Source: Paraspadella gotoi (lineage: Eukaryota; Chaetognatha). From it: DNA of 64,000 nt. Positions within the stretch are counted from its first letter, which is position 1, and every line of letters starts with the position of its first letter. Where the stretch lies: NCBI GenBank assembly GCA_051294375.1, contig CM119269.1, positions 12,494,790 to 12,558,789 of the forward strand, given 5' to 3'. A model generated the notes under the pieces. It was not told where the DNA came from and searched no databases. It saw nothing but the letters and a program-made list of their open reading frames with translations. A program made the translations under genes and the position numbers. Of the stretch, positions 45,798-58,400 are shown piece by piece.

Positions 45798-48700
45798 CTA
45801 TCCTTGTCCCAATCGAGTCCCGCAGGAGTCGCCACCGAATCCCGTCGCGCAATGGCACTTTCTGTTCTTCCCATCATTGGTGACCGTGCAATTGGCTCCG
45901 TTTAGACAGGGCGTTGTCGCGCAGGCCGACGGTTTCTCGCAAGTTTTGCCCGTCCACTTTTCCGAGTCACAATCGCATCTAAATTAAGCAGAAGGAAAAG
46001 TGTCATTTCCTTGAGTCGGGATACATGAAGGAGTTATTATTATTATTATTATATTTATTTTATTTATTTTGTTATTATCCAAAAAAAGAGTCAGTAACGA
46101 TTAACTAAATGAAGTACAATGCAATGGACCGGCAACGTTAGTGACGTATTACAAGAAATCAGATAAAATGACGTGGAAAGCTATATTCATTTATTATTTG
46201 AGTATAATTTTGTCATTAAATGCTCTTTTAGCATTATATTCGCCTTAAGTTTTTCATCTCGGATTAATTTTTTTACGTCTTTTTAGCCATAGCAATTTCC
46301 GAAATTGGTAAGTTGATCTTCTTCTTCGGCAAAATTAGTAAGTTGTATTGTATTTTATATACTGCAATTATTTCATTTTTTTTTTAATTACGCGTTAGAT
46401 AAATATTTATTTGATAAAATAGTTTTATTATTATTATTATTATTAACGAGCCTAATATACAAGAACCGAACTTGAAACTCCGTATCTTCTTTCCATTTTG
46501 AATTCTTGTCTCCGGTTCGCATGTTCCCCCATTAAGACAAGGGCGCGATTTACACGGAGACTCAATGTCGCAGGTTTCGCCGACGTAATTTTGTTTGTCG
46601 CAGTTGCATCTGAGTTTATATTGAGGAAGAGTTTTATCTGGGTAGGGTTATAGTATAATTCTTTTGTGAACTTAAAATCCTGGTATCAAAGAGACAGAAG
46701 TAATTGTTTAATGTTAATGTGTCTTAGCTTCGTTTAAGTCAATGAAATTGGTACAACCAATATAAAAATTATCCATTCATTTAATAAATAAGCTATCTTG
46801 CCCCTGACTTTGGACAGGCTTTGGTGGTTTATAATTATGGTTTATAATTCGTCTTCTGTAGCAATGTTTTACTCCGCTGACAAACGACTGATGGGCTTTG
46901 ACCGCGGAAAGTCAGATTTTTAGCCACCATAATTTAAAGATGATGATAGAAATAACCAGACATCCAAATTGAAGAGATAAAATGTAAGAAAATGTCGCGT
47001 TCTCATTTCATACCAACCGGTAAGTCCTTTCGCCGAACTTTTCCATCAGAACACAAGTTCCGTTGTGCTTGCAAGGATTCGACCAACACAGATTCTCTTC
47101 TTTACACAATTTGCCCATGTACTATATACATTCGAAATAGACATTAACAACATTAGCAGCAGAGCGGATCCAACCGTTTCCTAACCTTTATCGAGCAATT
47201 ACAGGCGAATGACCCATTTCCGAAAGGAGTGCAGTGGGATTTGTGGTAGCATGGATGGTTGTGACAACCGTTTGGGTAACCACAGAACTAAAATGGAGAG
47301 AAGATGGAGTAAGACATCCATCCGATCCTTTTGTAGGGCATAATTTTACTTTCGCCCACAGGAACCTACCCAGTTGGTTATTCTATTCGCATATATAATT
47401 TTAAGGAATTTGGGTGAATAGGGGTAGTCAAGAGTTAATGGTAGTTAAGGGTGGTTAGGGTCAAGGGTCATTAGGGTTGGGGGTGGTGAAGGTTAAGGAT
47501 AGTTAGGGGAGGTTAGGATCGGGAGTGGTTACTGGTTAGGGTTAAGGGTAGTTTTTAAAAATGTTATTGCATTATTACCAATATCTTTTTTCAAGTAATA
47601 CAATTTTCATACATTTTTGCTCGTAAGAAGCGAAAAAAAAAAATCCTAAACTGTAAACGAAAAATTGTTCTCTTTCGCAAAATGTTGAACCTACATCTCC
47701 GTGATATTGAGGCGGACAATTGCACTTAGCCTTTCCGTTTTCCTCTTCACAGTTTCCCCCGTTTTTGCAGATCTTCACTTCGCAAGGACTTAGTTTCTGT
47801 TAACAAATAAAATCGTCTTTACTCTTTAATCTCTATTTACTTTATTTTATTTCTCAAGAAATGGTACCAGAAACATTGTTTTGGCGAAATATTTGCCCCC
47901 GAATCAAACATATATGCACAATGTTTATATTGTTTAATATTAATTACCGAACAGTATTTTGTATTCTTAGAAGATCGAAAATTAAGATACATAAAAAAGC
48001 GTCATACGGATCTTTGTATCGATCGATCACGTGACATGAGTATCCTTGTCGGTTTCGTTCTCATTTCCTTTTTATTCTGCGCGGCCGAAGCGACGCGGAA
48101 GGTGAGACAGAGATATTCTGCGACGCTCCGAAATTCTAAGACTTTCTCTGATTGATCATTTGTTTTCCGTAAGCTTAATTTCATACCTCACTCTAACATC
48201 ATCTTTAATGTTAAAAAGTTTCATTTATTTCCAGGAGATCGCTTGATCACTCAAATGAGAAACTGGTGCGTCTCTAGTACATTAAATACCAACTAATAAA
48301 TGATAGAAGGCTAAAAGATGATTGATAGCCTAAAACTGAATCATCCATCGCGACCATATCCTCCTCCACCCTCAATTCCAAGGATTCCGCGCAGATGGTG
48401 GACGCATTGCATCATTTCCTCATTGGTCGACTCTTGAAGGAAGAAGCCGACGTCGACGCTGAAGAAATTGGTAGATGGAACGAGGGTCGAGCCGGAGATC
48501 ACCACGCCCTCGATCGGGGTGAGTCTTCACCAATCTCTTGATCAGGGTGAGTCGTCACCAATCCCTCGATTGGGATGAGTCATCATGAAGCCCTCGATCG
48601 GGGTGAGTCATCACCAATCCCTTGATTGGGGTGAGTCATCACCACACCCTCAATTGGGGTGAGTCATCACCAATCCCTCGATCAGAGTGAGTCATCACCA

Positions 48701-51700
48701 ATCCCTCGATAGGGGTGAGTCGGAAATTTAAAAAAAAAGCTGGGATTTTGAGTGGAAGACCGTTTCTCGAGCAACATACCTTTCGATGTAACTTTAAAGT
48801 AGAATATCAATTAGTTGAAATTGGTGATTTAAATAACCGACTTACTGTGATCACTTTCACCAACGCCATTTCACCTCTCAACGGTTTTCATCGCCGTTTC
48901 ATTTATTTATCGTTTTTTTTTTCATTTTACACATTCTGTACATTACGTAAGGTTAACAATACATTCTTATTAAACACGTTTCAGTTTTCCACCGAAGAGT
49001 CGAGGAGGGCGACATCGTCTTTCACAATCCGACGCAAGAGGAGGAAGAGGATGACGACGACGACGAAGGAGAAAAGAGACGACGACGACGAAAACGACGT
49101 CCGGCGATGACGTGGCAAGGAGGCGTCGTTTACTTTGTCATCGATGACAGTTAATCGGATCCGAAAAATTAAACTGAATACAAATTAAAAAAAAAACAAT
49201 AAGAACAACCAAACTCCCGAGATCAGGCATTTCCGGGGATCGGCTGAAGACGTTGTTGTGGGCGATGAAAGATTTGGAAGACGCCATCAACAACTTCGAC
49301 GAGAGTCACGCTCACCACGATGACAACGACGTCCACCACGATGACCATAAAGACGACAACGACGCCTACAATGATGGCAGCCACGCCCACACCCACGAAA
49401 GTCACGACAAAGACGAAAGCCACGCCCCCTTCGCGTCCAAGAACAAGAAAAAATGTCTCGGATTTCTGCCAATCAACAACGACGTCACCGGTAACAATCT
49501 CGATCCTTCGATCTTTTTAGTTCTTTTCGCTCTCACGATCCACCCCCCCCCTGCCAAGGCGCGTCTTTCCCGCGGAATTATGTCTTCGTCCGCGAATCTC
49601 GACTCGGTTGCTCTTCCTCGGTCGGAGTCCAAAAGGGGATTCAGTTCGTCAACTTGGGACCCAAATGCTGGCAGGTTGCCATATTTGGGTTAATATTAAG
49701 TTCAGGTTTCGTTTCGGTCTTTAAGCTTGTGTCACTTTCAGAGAGTTGCCCAATGCATTGACTAATAATCGACCAGCAGCCGGGCGGACCTTCGTTTTTT
49801 TTTGTTTTTTTTTCTGTTTGTTTTTTTTTCTCAAGCCGGGAAAGATACAGCACGAGTTGCTCCACACCCTGGGTCTGTGGCACGAGCAGAGCAGGAACGA
49901 CAGGGATGCCTTCGTCGCCGTTCAGTGGGAAAACGTGGAGGAAGAGAAACGACACGATTTTCTCGTTTATACGGACGCCAAAGAAGATCATCAAGGCGAG
50001 GGGGGGGGGCGGGGATATGGAGAGAAGTCGAATATCTGCAGTCGATTCGCTTGACCCAATTAGAAATCAACTTCCTAGCCAATCAGCCTGTCTAATTATT
50101 TGTCTTTTCAAAGGTTCAAAGGTGTCTCATCAGCTATCTGATTTGGGACAAATGCAGCTGTCCAATCATCTTCATGCTTTAGTTGTCCAATTAGCTGAAT
50201 AATCAACTGTCTCATCAGAGACAAATCAGCCAATCTGACGTCTATTCAGCTCTCCATTGAGCCAATCGGCCGTTAAAACATCTCGTTCCCTTCAAACCGC
50301 CAGATCTTCCCTACGACTACGGGTCCATCATGCATTACGGTCCTTATTACTTCGCCAAAGACCGACGATTCCCGACCCTGATCCCGCGACGGGCGGGCGT
50401 TGAGATCGGACAAAGAAGGGCGCCATCTAAGGTCAAAAACGTCGGGCAATTTCGGGGCAATGAAATCTGATAAAAAGAGCTTTTATTTCTTTCGGAAGCA
50501 GACGGACATCGAGAAGGTCAGACTTTTGTACGGATGCAAAGACAAGACGAAGAGCTGAACTTCGCGAAAATTAAGTTTTTTGAAACGGTTCGCTTCTGAA
50601 GATTAACTTTTCCGTTTAAATTTCTTCATAAGATTCAACGAAATAAATACTTTTCGGTCAAAAGTCACCGCACTATGGATATAAAATTTTAGAAAAGCCG
50701 AAAGTCGGAAAGGATTTTTCTTTCCGTGAAACCTCGAAGTCGAAATTTCAATAATGACAAACGATGGAGAAAAGAAAAAAAAACCTTTTCACCTTTTCGC
50801 ATCTTTCGCCCGTGAACTCTTCAGGACAAACGCACTTTCTCTCCCGCATGTTGAGATTGACGCAGTTTCCGCCATTTTCGCATTTCGCGCCGTCGCAGGG
50901 AAGAGGTTGAGGGACGGCGTCCGCCGACGAATCTGAATGTGGATTTCAACCAACCTGATACCAACACCAACACTGATACAAACAACCGTCATTTTTTTTG
51001 TAACCTTCGAGGTAAATCTTAAGAAAAGTTCCTTAACCGGAAAGCGTTTTATTTAATCTAAACCGCCTAGACTCTGCAAGCACCTGCCAAGCTCAGCTTT
51101 TCTTCGCATCGAATTCCGTAAAAGAATTTCTTGCAGATGCAAGCAAATTCGCTTCTTTTCTCTTCGAATTCAATTGGGGTAGGAATGCAGACTGCATCGT
51201 TGAGGCAACCTCCTCCGGACGACGTTTCTGTCTCTTCTTCCTCCTCCTCCTCCTCTTCATCTAGTTCGCTCCACTGATCTTCTTTCTCCGCCTCTTTTCG
51301 ATCTTCCTCCTCCTCCTCCTCTTCTTCTTTATCTAGTTTTCTCCCCTCCTCATCATCTTCTCTCTCCGCCTCTTCTCGATCTTCCTCTTCCTCGTTGCTA
51401 TCCATCGCGGAACAGACGTCACGGCGATGACAGTCGGGAATCCCGCCGGGCGTAACTCTGGTCCCGATAAAGTCTGAGATCAACTCTCTCTCTCTCTCCC
51501 CATCTTTCCCCCTTATCGTCCCGCCCCCGCCAACTCACACGCAGGTCTCCCCCTTCAAGCAAGGGTCGAGACTGCAAAAGTCTTGATCGCATCTTTTCCC
51601 GCGAAACCCGAAGTCGCAGATGCAGAAGTGATCGTAGCTGAGGTTGGCCGAGGATTCCGTTGCGTTTCCGACGGAGGAGTTGGCGTCAACGCCGCGGACG

Positions 51701-53128
51701 ATGTCCACGCACTTACCCGTTTCTGTTTCGTTAAGCAGTAAGGCGTAAGGCTTTCATTCTCAAGTCTCTCTTTCTCATCTAAACATTGTCGTGTTTAGAT
51801 TAATAATTAAAATGTTTGTATTATGTAACTTCTTAATCTTAATACTATTTTTTCCCACATTCTATGATTACTTTTATTAGTATATAATAATATTCATAAA
51901 AATAATTAGACTATAAGGTTGTATCACGAAAATCAATGGGTATATTGTGTTTTTCATTTTTATAAAAACCCTCATTCCCTTTCTCCAACCTTACCCGCGC
52001 ATTGCCCTTCTATCTGACATTGGTAAGGTCTAATTCCGACGCCTCCACTTCTCGCCGTTCCTCCGCCAGGAGAACCGGCACCTGCTCCGGCATCTCCGCC
52101 AGGCTCTTGGGCGTTTTTAGAATTCTGTCGGAAATATGTAATCGTGATCGACGATCGCTCGTTGCATCGCATTGGCAAATTCGAAGAAAAAAAAAACCCA
52201 ACCTCGCTGACGTACAATACGCCCAAGCAGCAAGCGACGAGGGCCAGAACGCCCAAGAAAACTCCGCTGACGATCTGCTTGGCGCGGCGAGAATTACGAG
52301 CCTTTTCCTCGAAGCTGGATTACGAGGAAAAAGCCTTGATTATTTTTTAAGAAATACAAACGGCGATGATCGAGACGGACCGACCAGTTGGTGAAAGATT
52401 TGGTGAAAGTGGCGGATTTGGAAGGCTTTTCGTCCAGGTTGGCGTTGGCGATGGAATTGGTGCCGATGATTTCGATCTTGGGGACCCCGTCTTCGTCCTT
52501 AGCGTCCCCGTTCTCGTTAGCATCTTCTAAATTTTTTTTTTTTAAATGTTTTACTTTGATAGAAAATTTCCAGCGTTTCTTCTGTCTTTTAGCGTGTGGC
52601 CCGTTGATAACATGGCTTTTTGTTTGTTACTTTTTTGAACCTAAAAATCTTCAAACCTTTTTTCCCAGCTTCGTGAGTGTCCAAAAACCAAAACTTCATC
52701 GACAAAATATTTCCTTTAATATCTGAAAAATGAAGGCACGATCGCGACTATGTAAGGGTGAATCATGTCAATCAACTTGTAGCTGTATACTGTATAGTCA
52801 CACTGCCTTACATTTGACTGCCTTCAGCCAATCTGTTGCCATAAAACTCACCTTTGCTTTCTCTGGGAGTCGTTGGCGACGAAGCCGTATTCGGTTCGCA
52901 GTCTCCGCTATTTAACTTTTCCTTCGGCTCCGCGGCCGCGTCAACTCCAGCGTCTCCGTCATTATCTTCCGCTGCGTCTTCTGCTGTCGTCCCTGCTTCC
53001 GCGGACTCGAGACCAGAATTGTTTTGATTCTCTAATTCTTCCTTTTCTTCTTCGATCCTTTCCTCTTTTGTCCTTTCTCCTTCTCCCGTTCCTACTTCCC
53101 CCTCGCCTTTTTCTTTTAAAGATTCCAT
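45798..53128 (-). CDS. type II single-pass membrane protein with EGF repeats
   Basis: Twelve exons: 53128-52852, 52526-52385, 52314-52203, 52124-51995, 51722-51539, 51457-51084, 50932-50793, 47796-47695, 47287-47186, 47121-47018, 46609-46472 and 45978-45798. They join in phase to give 661 residues. The N terminus is an acidic, disordered cytosolic part (about 140 residues). RNSRRAKQ then precedes a TM (residues about 154-175, VSGVFLGVLALVACCLGVLY); basic residues on the N side indicate type II topology. Outside lie a Gly-rich linker and about six EGF-like modules with C..NGG.C and C.C..G..G..C patterns (for example CKNGGNCEEENGKAKCNC). A Glu-rich block of about 60 residues is inserted inside one EGF-like module (exon 6). 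An adhesion or signalling role is likely; no named family fits. Intron 7 is about 3 kb and contains the astacin gene on the opposite strand. Confidence 0.82.
46735..46850 (-). repeat. dispersed repeat family 3, truncated copy
   Basis: Matches the TTGGTACAACCAATATAAAAATTAT and CTTGCCCCTGACTTTGGACAG parts of the family, then stops. It lies in an intron of the EGF gene. Confidence 0.75.
47405..47555 (+). repeat. degenerate GGTTAGGG-rich tract
   Basis: Same type as 12041-12205: irregular GGTTAGGGTTAAGG units, in the EGF gene intron between exons 8 and 9. Confidence 0.55.
48036..50558 (+). CDS. secreted astacin-family (M12A) zinc metalloprotease
   Basis: Eight exons: 48036-48101, 48383-48518, 48985-49149, 49227-49490, 49559-49674, 49836-49995, 50304-50431 and 50502-50558. 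They give 363 residues. There is a signal peptide (MSILVGFVLISFLFCAAEA) and a short propeptide ending in an acidic run and a furin-like RRRRRKRR (residues 99-106). The catalytic domain opens MTWQGGVVYFVIDDS. Zinc site HELLHTLGLWH: His255, Glu256, His259, His265. Met-turn SIMHY with Met312 and Tyr314. GCSSSVG and IGQRRAPSKTDIEKVRLLYGC complete the astacin pattern. There is no CUB or EGF tail, so it is a minimal astacin. Residues about 149-189 are a His/Asp-rich insertion absent from typical astacins. Intron 6 uses a GC donor (CAAG|gcgagg). The exon 2 start could lie further upstream. The gene lies inside an intron of the EGF gene, on the opposite strand. Confidence 0.9.
48505..48722 (+). repeat. 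minisatellite that copies the exon 2 splice donor
   Basis: About eight units of 27-28 bases (CCCTCGATCGGGGTGAGTCATCACCAAT type). The first unit contains the real exon 2 end and donor (CGGG|gtgagt at 48518/48519); each later unit carries the same CGGG/TGGGGTGAGTC sequence. Confidence 0.9.
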
Positions 53129-55486
53129 AAATTGACGACGAACGGCGCTCCTAACGAGACTTTCAGTGCAAAGAACCCTTTTCTACGATGATACAGCTTA
53201 TCCCTTATCCCGCTCCAGACTTTTCAAAAATCTCAGTCGAGTTTCACGATTCTTCTCATGTCTCGTTCCTTAAATTTTCAGGTTGGCGCCGACTTCATTT
53301 CAAAAATCACTACGAAACTGGCGTAAAGACTCGTTTTATTTAATTTTTGTAGTTAGTGACACGGTTAAGAAATCATTATGAAATGCTTATCGTAGTCTAT
53401 GCCTATTGTTTTTTAGTGGTTTTACAGTGTATTGAAATACATTTTTAAAGCATGTTGTGCGTGTTTAAAAAACTAGTTTCCGCATAAAACTTATTCTATC
53501 AAAATGGATTTTAGTTGAATCATTAGATTTAAATAAAAACTCATTTTCTATCTGCCTATTTGAATGTAAAATAAAGATACAAATTAGTTAAGTTTAGTAA
53601 CATAATATTTATTTGTATTATCCACAGAAATTATTATAGTTGCGGCTCATGGAAAACAATTCGTTTCGGAACAAAAACAACATGAAAGTTGTGAATTTTT
53701 TTTTAATTTAAACATTTTGTCAAATCGATTCAGTTGATTGAAAAACAAATCCGAGTTTATTTTTACAATATGTGTCCTTAAAGAATAATTTACAATGTAA
53801 CAAACTGTCTGTAGTTCAATTACGAAAATTTATCTCGACGCTGTTTATCCGAATATGTATGCTCTACACACTAATTCATAGCAGTGAAAACCGCGATACC
53901 AAATTTCTATTTTTTTTCACGTTGATTAGTTGAATTTAAAAAATTCTTTATGAAATTATGTCCAGGTGTTTTCACCGGGTCAGTCTTACTGTCAATACAT
54001 ACATATTACATAGTTACTGATGCATATTCGGCAATTTTTTTTATTTTTCCAATGAATGACTAGTCTATTATTTATTTATTGATTTCAAATCTAAATCTCT
54101 ACGCGCGTCAAACTAATCGTTAATTATTTAAATCTTTTGTTTCTTTGCATTAAAGTTCTGACATTCAAGGTTAAATTTATACGACGATGACATGTTAGAA
54201 AAAAAGGGCCTATTAATAATTTAATTACGAGTGGACAGGCACAAACAAATAAGTTTCTCGCGGCGAAACGCGTTCTCTTAAGAAGGATGAGGAATTTTTA
54301 ATTTCATTTAAATTCATCCTGACATGCAGTTTTGTTTTAATTTAAATAAAAGTCCAATGGGTATTTTTTTTATAGTAAGGCTAAGCTCGGAACACGCTCT
54401 TTCCGTACGGAATTACGAAAAGATGTTATATTTAATAATTATAAAGAACTTATACAAGATATGAAAAGCTAAAACGAAGAGTTGATTTTTTTTGTAATGG
54501 AGACGAGAGGCGATAGTAGAACGAAAAAAATAAAAATGTATATTAAAAAAAGCTCAATTTAAAAATTTCCCAAATGAAAACAGTATTGATGAATATCCTT
54601 AATAAAAAAAAAATTTCAAACTCCAATAAACAAAAACGAATGATTTAAAAATTCGTTTTAAAAAGTGAGAAATCAACCGATTAACAACAGCATAAAAGGT
54701 ACGGGGTGGAGGGGGTGGGACAAACATCGAGGTGTAATTTTGTTTTTAAAAGATGTTAAAACGAGCAACTACTCAATGACTGACCAATCGACCATTCATA
54801 CCAAATAAGAGGGGGGAAGTGGGCAAGCATCCGAGAAAACAAAGGTCATCCCCTTGGACGCGGAACCGTTTAGCCATCGACTTTTCCTCACGCACAATGT
54901 TCAGAGGGGGGGGAAGGGAAGATGAGAGGGAGAGAAATAGGAACTTTGGGGGAGGGAGGGGGCGGGAGGAAGATGAATCGAAAAGGTGATGCGAATAAAT
55001 ATAAGTCCACACGCGATGGGGGAAGTTATCTTTGGTGGGGGGGGGAAGTACGGGGTTCTAAACTTTAATTAATGGAAGCCGGGGGAGAGAAATTAACGAT
55101 GGGAAATTTTGACTAAAAGTGTGGATTTTGTTTCGATGTCCTTTTGTTCACTTTTTCTCTCTATTCGACAGAGAAATGCGAAGTTGTGATCGCGAGAGAC
55201 GACATTTGGGATCGAGAGGAGACGGAAACTGTCGAGGATTTAAAAAGGCTTCTTAATAAAATTGGTACAATATTAAAATTATTAATTCACTGATTTTGGA
55301 CAGGCTATGATGGGTGAATGCCCTCCATCTCTACAGGCGAAAATGTGACGCATCGAGATGACGTAATGGTCTCGTTATATGAACAATAAATTTATCGTTT
55401 TTTGGCCTCATAAAATTAACAAATTAAACAAAATCTAAAAATTTATTTATATGTTCTCCACTTACGACTTATGTCGAAACGGTTAC
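53129..55486. other. gene-free spacer between Scribble and the EGF gene
   Basis: About 2.3 kb of AT-rich sequence with homopolymers. It should hold the Scribble 3' UTR and the EGF-gene promoter. A short family 3 repeat fragment lies at 55255-55370, and a G-rich stretch at about 54900-55060. I see no coding exon or RNA gene. Confidence 0.5.
55255..55370 (-). repeat. dispersed repeat family 3, diverged fragment
   Basis: Contains ATTGGTACAATATTAAAATTATT and a degraded form of the central block (TTTGGACAGGCTATGATGG, GCCCTCCATCTCTACAG). Confidence 0.55.
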
Positions 55487-58400
55487 CTAATCGCCGGGCG
55501 CCGGAGCGATGCTCCTTGGCGGCGAAACTGGGTGGTCGACTTGGTGACCGCCGCCACCCAAGTCGTCGTCGTCGAATCCGATTTCGACGATGTGCTGTTG
55601 ACGAGTTTCGACCTTGAGAAATAAAAATATAATAAAAATAAAATGTATGGAAAGTTAAAATAAATAAAAAATATATAAACTACAATGTCTGGAAAAAATA
55701 TACAAAATTTAAAAAAAAATAAATTCATGTCAAGAATTCCCCACCCAACAAATAAAACAACAGGAAAAAAAAACAGGAAATTTAAGCGACGGTCAGTTGA
55801 CAGAAAATGAAAGAAAAAAGTATTCCGACAGACGAGAGAAGTAACTAAGATAAAAGTAACTCCTACTGAGGCTATACTTAATCTTTCTACCCCCCCTCCC
55901 CAAGTTTTCACTGCCTCGCGAACAACCTCTCTCTCCACCGTCCGTTCGATGTACTCGACGCCCCTCAGCACGGGTTCCCCCGTGATCGGATCCCGCGTCT
56001 CCTCGACGCTCAGCATGACGCGTTCGCCAGTGACTCGCGCCCTCTCGCGGACTTCAGTCCGTCCTGGTTTCGTGCGGATGGTGAGGCGTTGAAAATCCTC
56101 GGAGGTCATTAGACCGGACTTGGGGTGATCCAAGTAGAAGGGGTGAGGAAAAGTTGACCAAGAGATGAAGGAGTGATGAAAAGATGAAAAGGTGATGATG
56201 ATGTGGTGACATAATAATAAAAAAATGAAGAGGAAATAGTGAAGGGGCAACATTTGTTGTGTGGAGGTTAGCGAAGGCGGCGTCGAGGGCCAATCGTAAA
56301 TCCGAGAAATATTTAAAGAGAAATATTTTTTTTTTCAACATCGAAAGCGTGAAAGGAAAAAAATAGGGAAAGGAAAAAAAAAGATTGTAATATACTACTA
56401 CAAATTTTCTTTCTTTTTATTTCCATTGCCTCACCTTTGATTCCAAATTGTGACAAGGTGAAGCGTGCTTCAAGTTTGAGTTTAAATCCTCACCTAAAAA
56501 CAAGATAAGATAGTTATCAGAGACTATCGCCTTTGCTTCATCTGAACCGAAATGAAAGAAGCATATTTGTCTCAGCCTTCTGACCGGATTGATTGTCGAT
56601 TCCGTTGGCGGGCGAATCTTCTTCCGTGGGTCGTCCCACGTCGGGATTTTCTTCGAATTTTTTCATCCTGACGGAAAAAAGTGAAAAAGTTAAAACGGAT
56701 GAAGAGATTCAAGTTACGCGTTGTGAACGCTCATTGTTCGAAGAGGTAAGAAACTGGCGATTATCAAAATTGTTAATATGTATGTAGCTTCTGCTAAACT
56801 TGCAATTGGAGAATGGCATTTGCTTTCGTTTGGGTATAAAACAGCTATGGGGCATTCGGAAAATTTAGAAACAATTTCAGCGCTACTTTTAAAATGAAAG
56901 AAAAACAAAGGCTGAACTTTAAAATTTTGGTAACCATACTAACCAAGTAAACAAACTGAACACTGGCTAACATATGAAAATATAAATAAATAAAAAATAT
57001 AAATTTAAAAATAGCACCGAAACGTTTCTGAAAGGTTAAGGGCATTTGTTGAGTATAAATAAATATTTATCATCTTTTCACGATACTTTTGCGGATTTAA
57101 TAAATCAAAATTTCGCCAATTACAAATTACTTTTTCGAACAAGGAAGATTATTCTCGATGCATAATTGCATATTTTGCATTAATTGCGAATAAATGCGTC
57201 AAACGATGCTGTTTTTGTTGCTGATTATTGTGAAAGTAGCACACTCGGCTATAAACTGAATGTCTTGCTGGTGGCTCCTCGCTCTTTGCTCCTTAGAGAT
57301 TAAACTACATACAATTCGTGAAAGCATTTACAGATAGACACAGAAACCTCGCAGAGGTAAACCTAGTAAGAGCTTTAATTCGCTCAAGTGAACGGGAGCA
57401 GAGATTCAGCCTCATTAAGGCAAGGCTTCATCATGCCACCGGATATATTAAGGTCTGTGCCTATCTGTTTTTGTTTTAAAAAAAAACACCTTTGTAACCC
57501 CTAAAAATGATTTAATGGAAAGAGATATATCGTTAGCTGCGGCATGAAACAGTGAAACACATTTATAAATATTAAACAACATTAAAATATTGTAAATTAA
57601 AAACAAAAACGAAATGAAGATGGAAACAAGCGAATATTTTTTTTTTTTGGCTTAAATATGAGTAACTTTTCGTCTATTCCTGCTCGTCTTTTCCACACTC
57701 GAGATCAAGGACTATATTAAACAATTTGAAGTCTATCCTACTGACAAAACTACACATAACATCTGCTGACGTTAAGGGTTAGCATCGTCGACAGTGTGTA
57801 AGTGCTAAACAAAAAGACCCTACACAAGGTACACATGTTCCGCGATTTTTCTGACAAAAGTTTCATGAATCCGTAACTTTGGATTCGTTAAAAACATAAA
57901 TGTACAGTGGTAACTCGCGAAACAAAAAAAGCGCGGAAACAAGGAACTGAGAGCCGTCCTGGCCACATTCCGACCGTACCAACATCGAACCCTTGAGACG
58001 AAAGCCGTCCAATCTCGCTAATTAAAACATAAATACGTCTGCTATTCTACATCTGCTTATATGTTACAAACAATATTTTGTAAAACAAGATGCGGTTAGC
58101 TGCGGGCAAGTCACAAAAGCGCTTGCTCTCTAAAAGGGGGTGGGAAAAGGAGGTTAGAGCTTGGGAATAACGTGGCAAAGGGTTCTTTTTACTCACAATA
58201 AAGATTGGCGCGATCGAGATATTTTATATCGACAAATTCAGCTTTAGATATTAGCGGGCTAGAGTTAAATGTATTGCAGAGAAGGAGGAATAAGAATTAG
58301 AAAGGGTAAAGATCGGGAAAGGGAAAAGGATGAATGGGGAAAAGGGGGAAAGAATCCGAAAACTTGCCAAGACACACTCCCAAAAAACAAAAGGGAATCC

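Noticed and set aside
54773-55012. Minus-strand 79-codon frame in the 53-55 kb spacer
   Set aside because: Low-complexity Ser/Pro/Leu reading of a G-rich tract, with no splice sites or neighbours that extend it.
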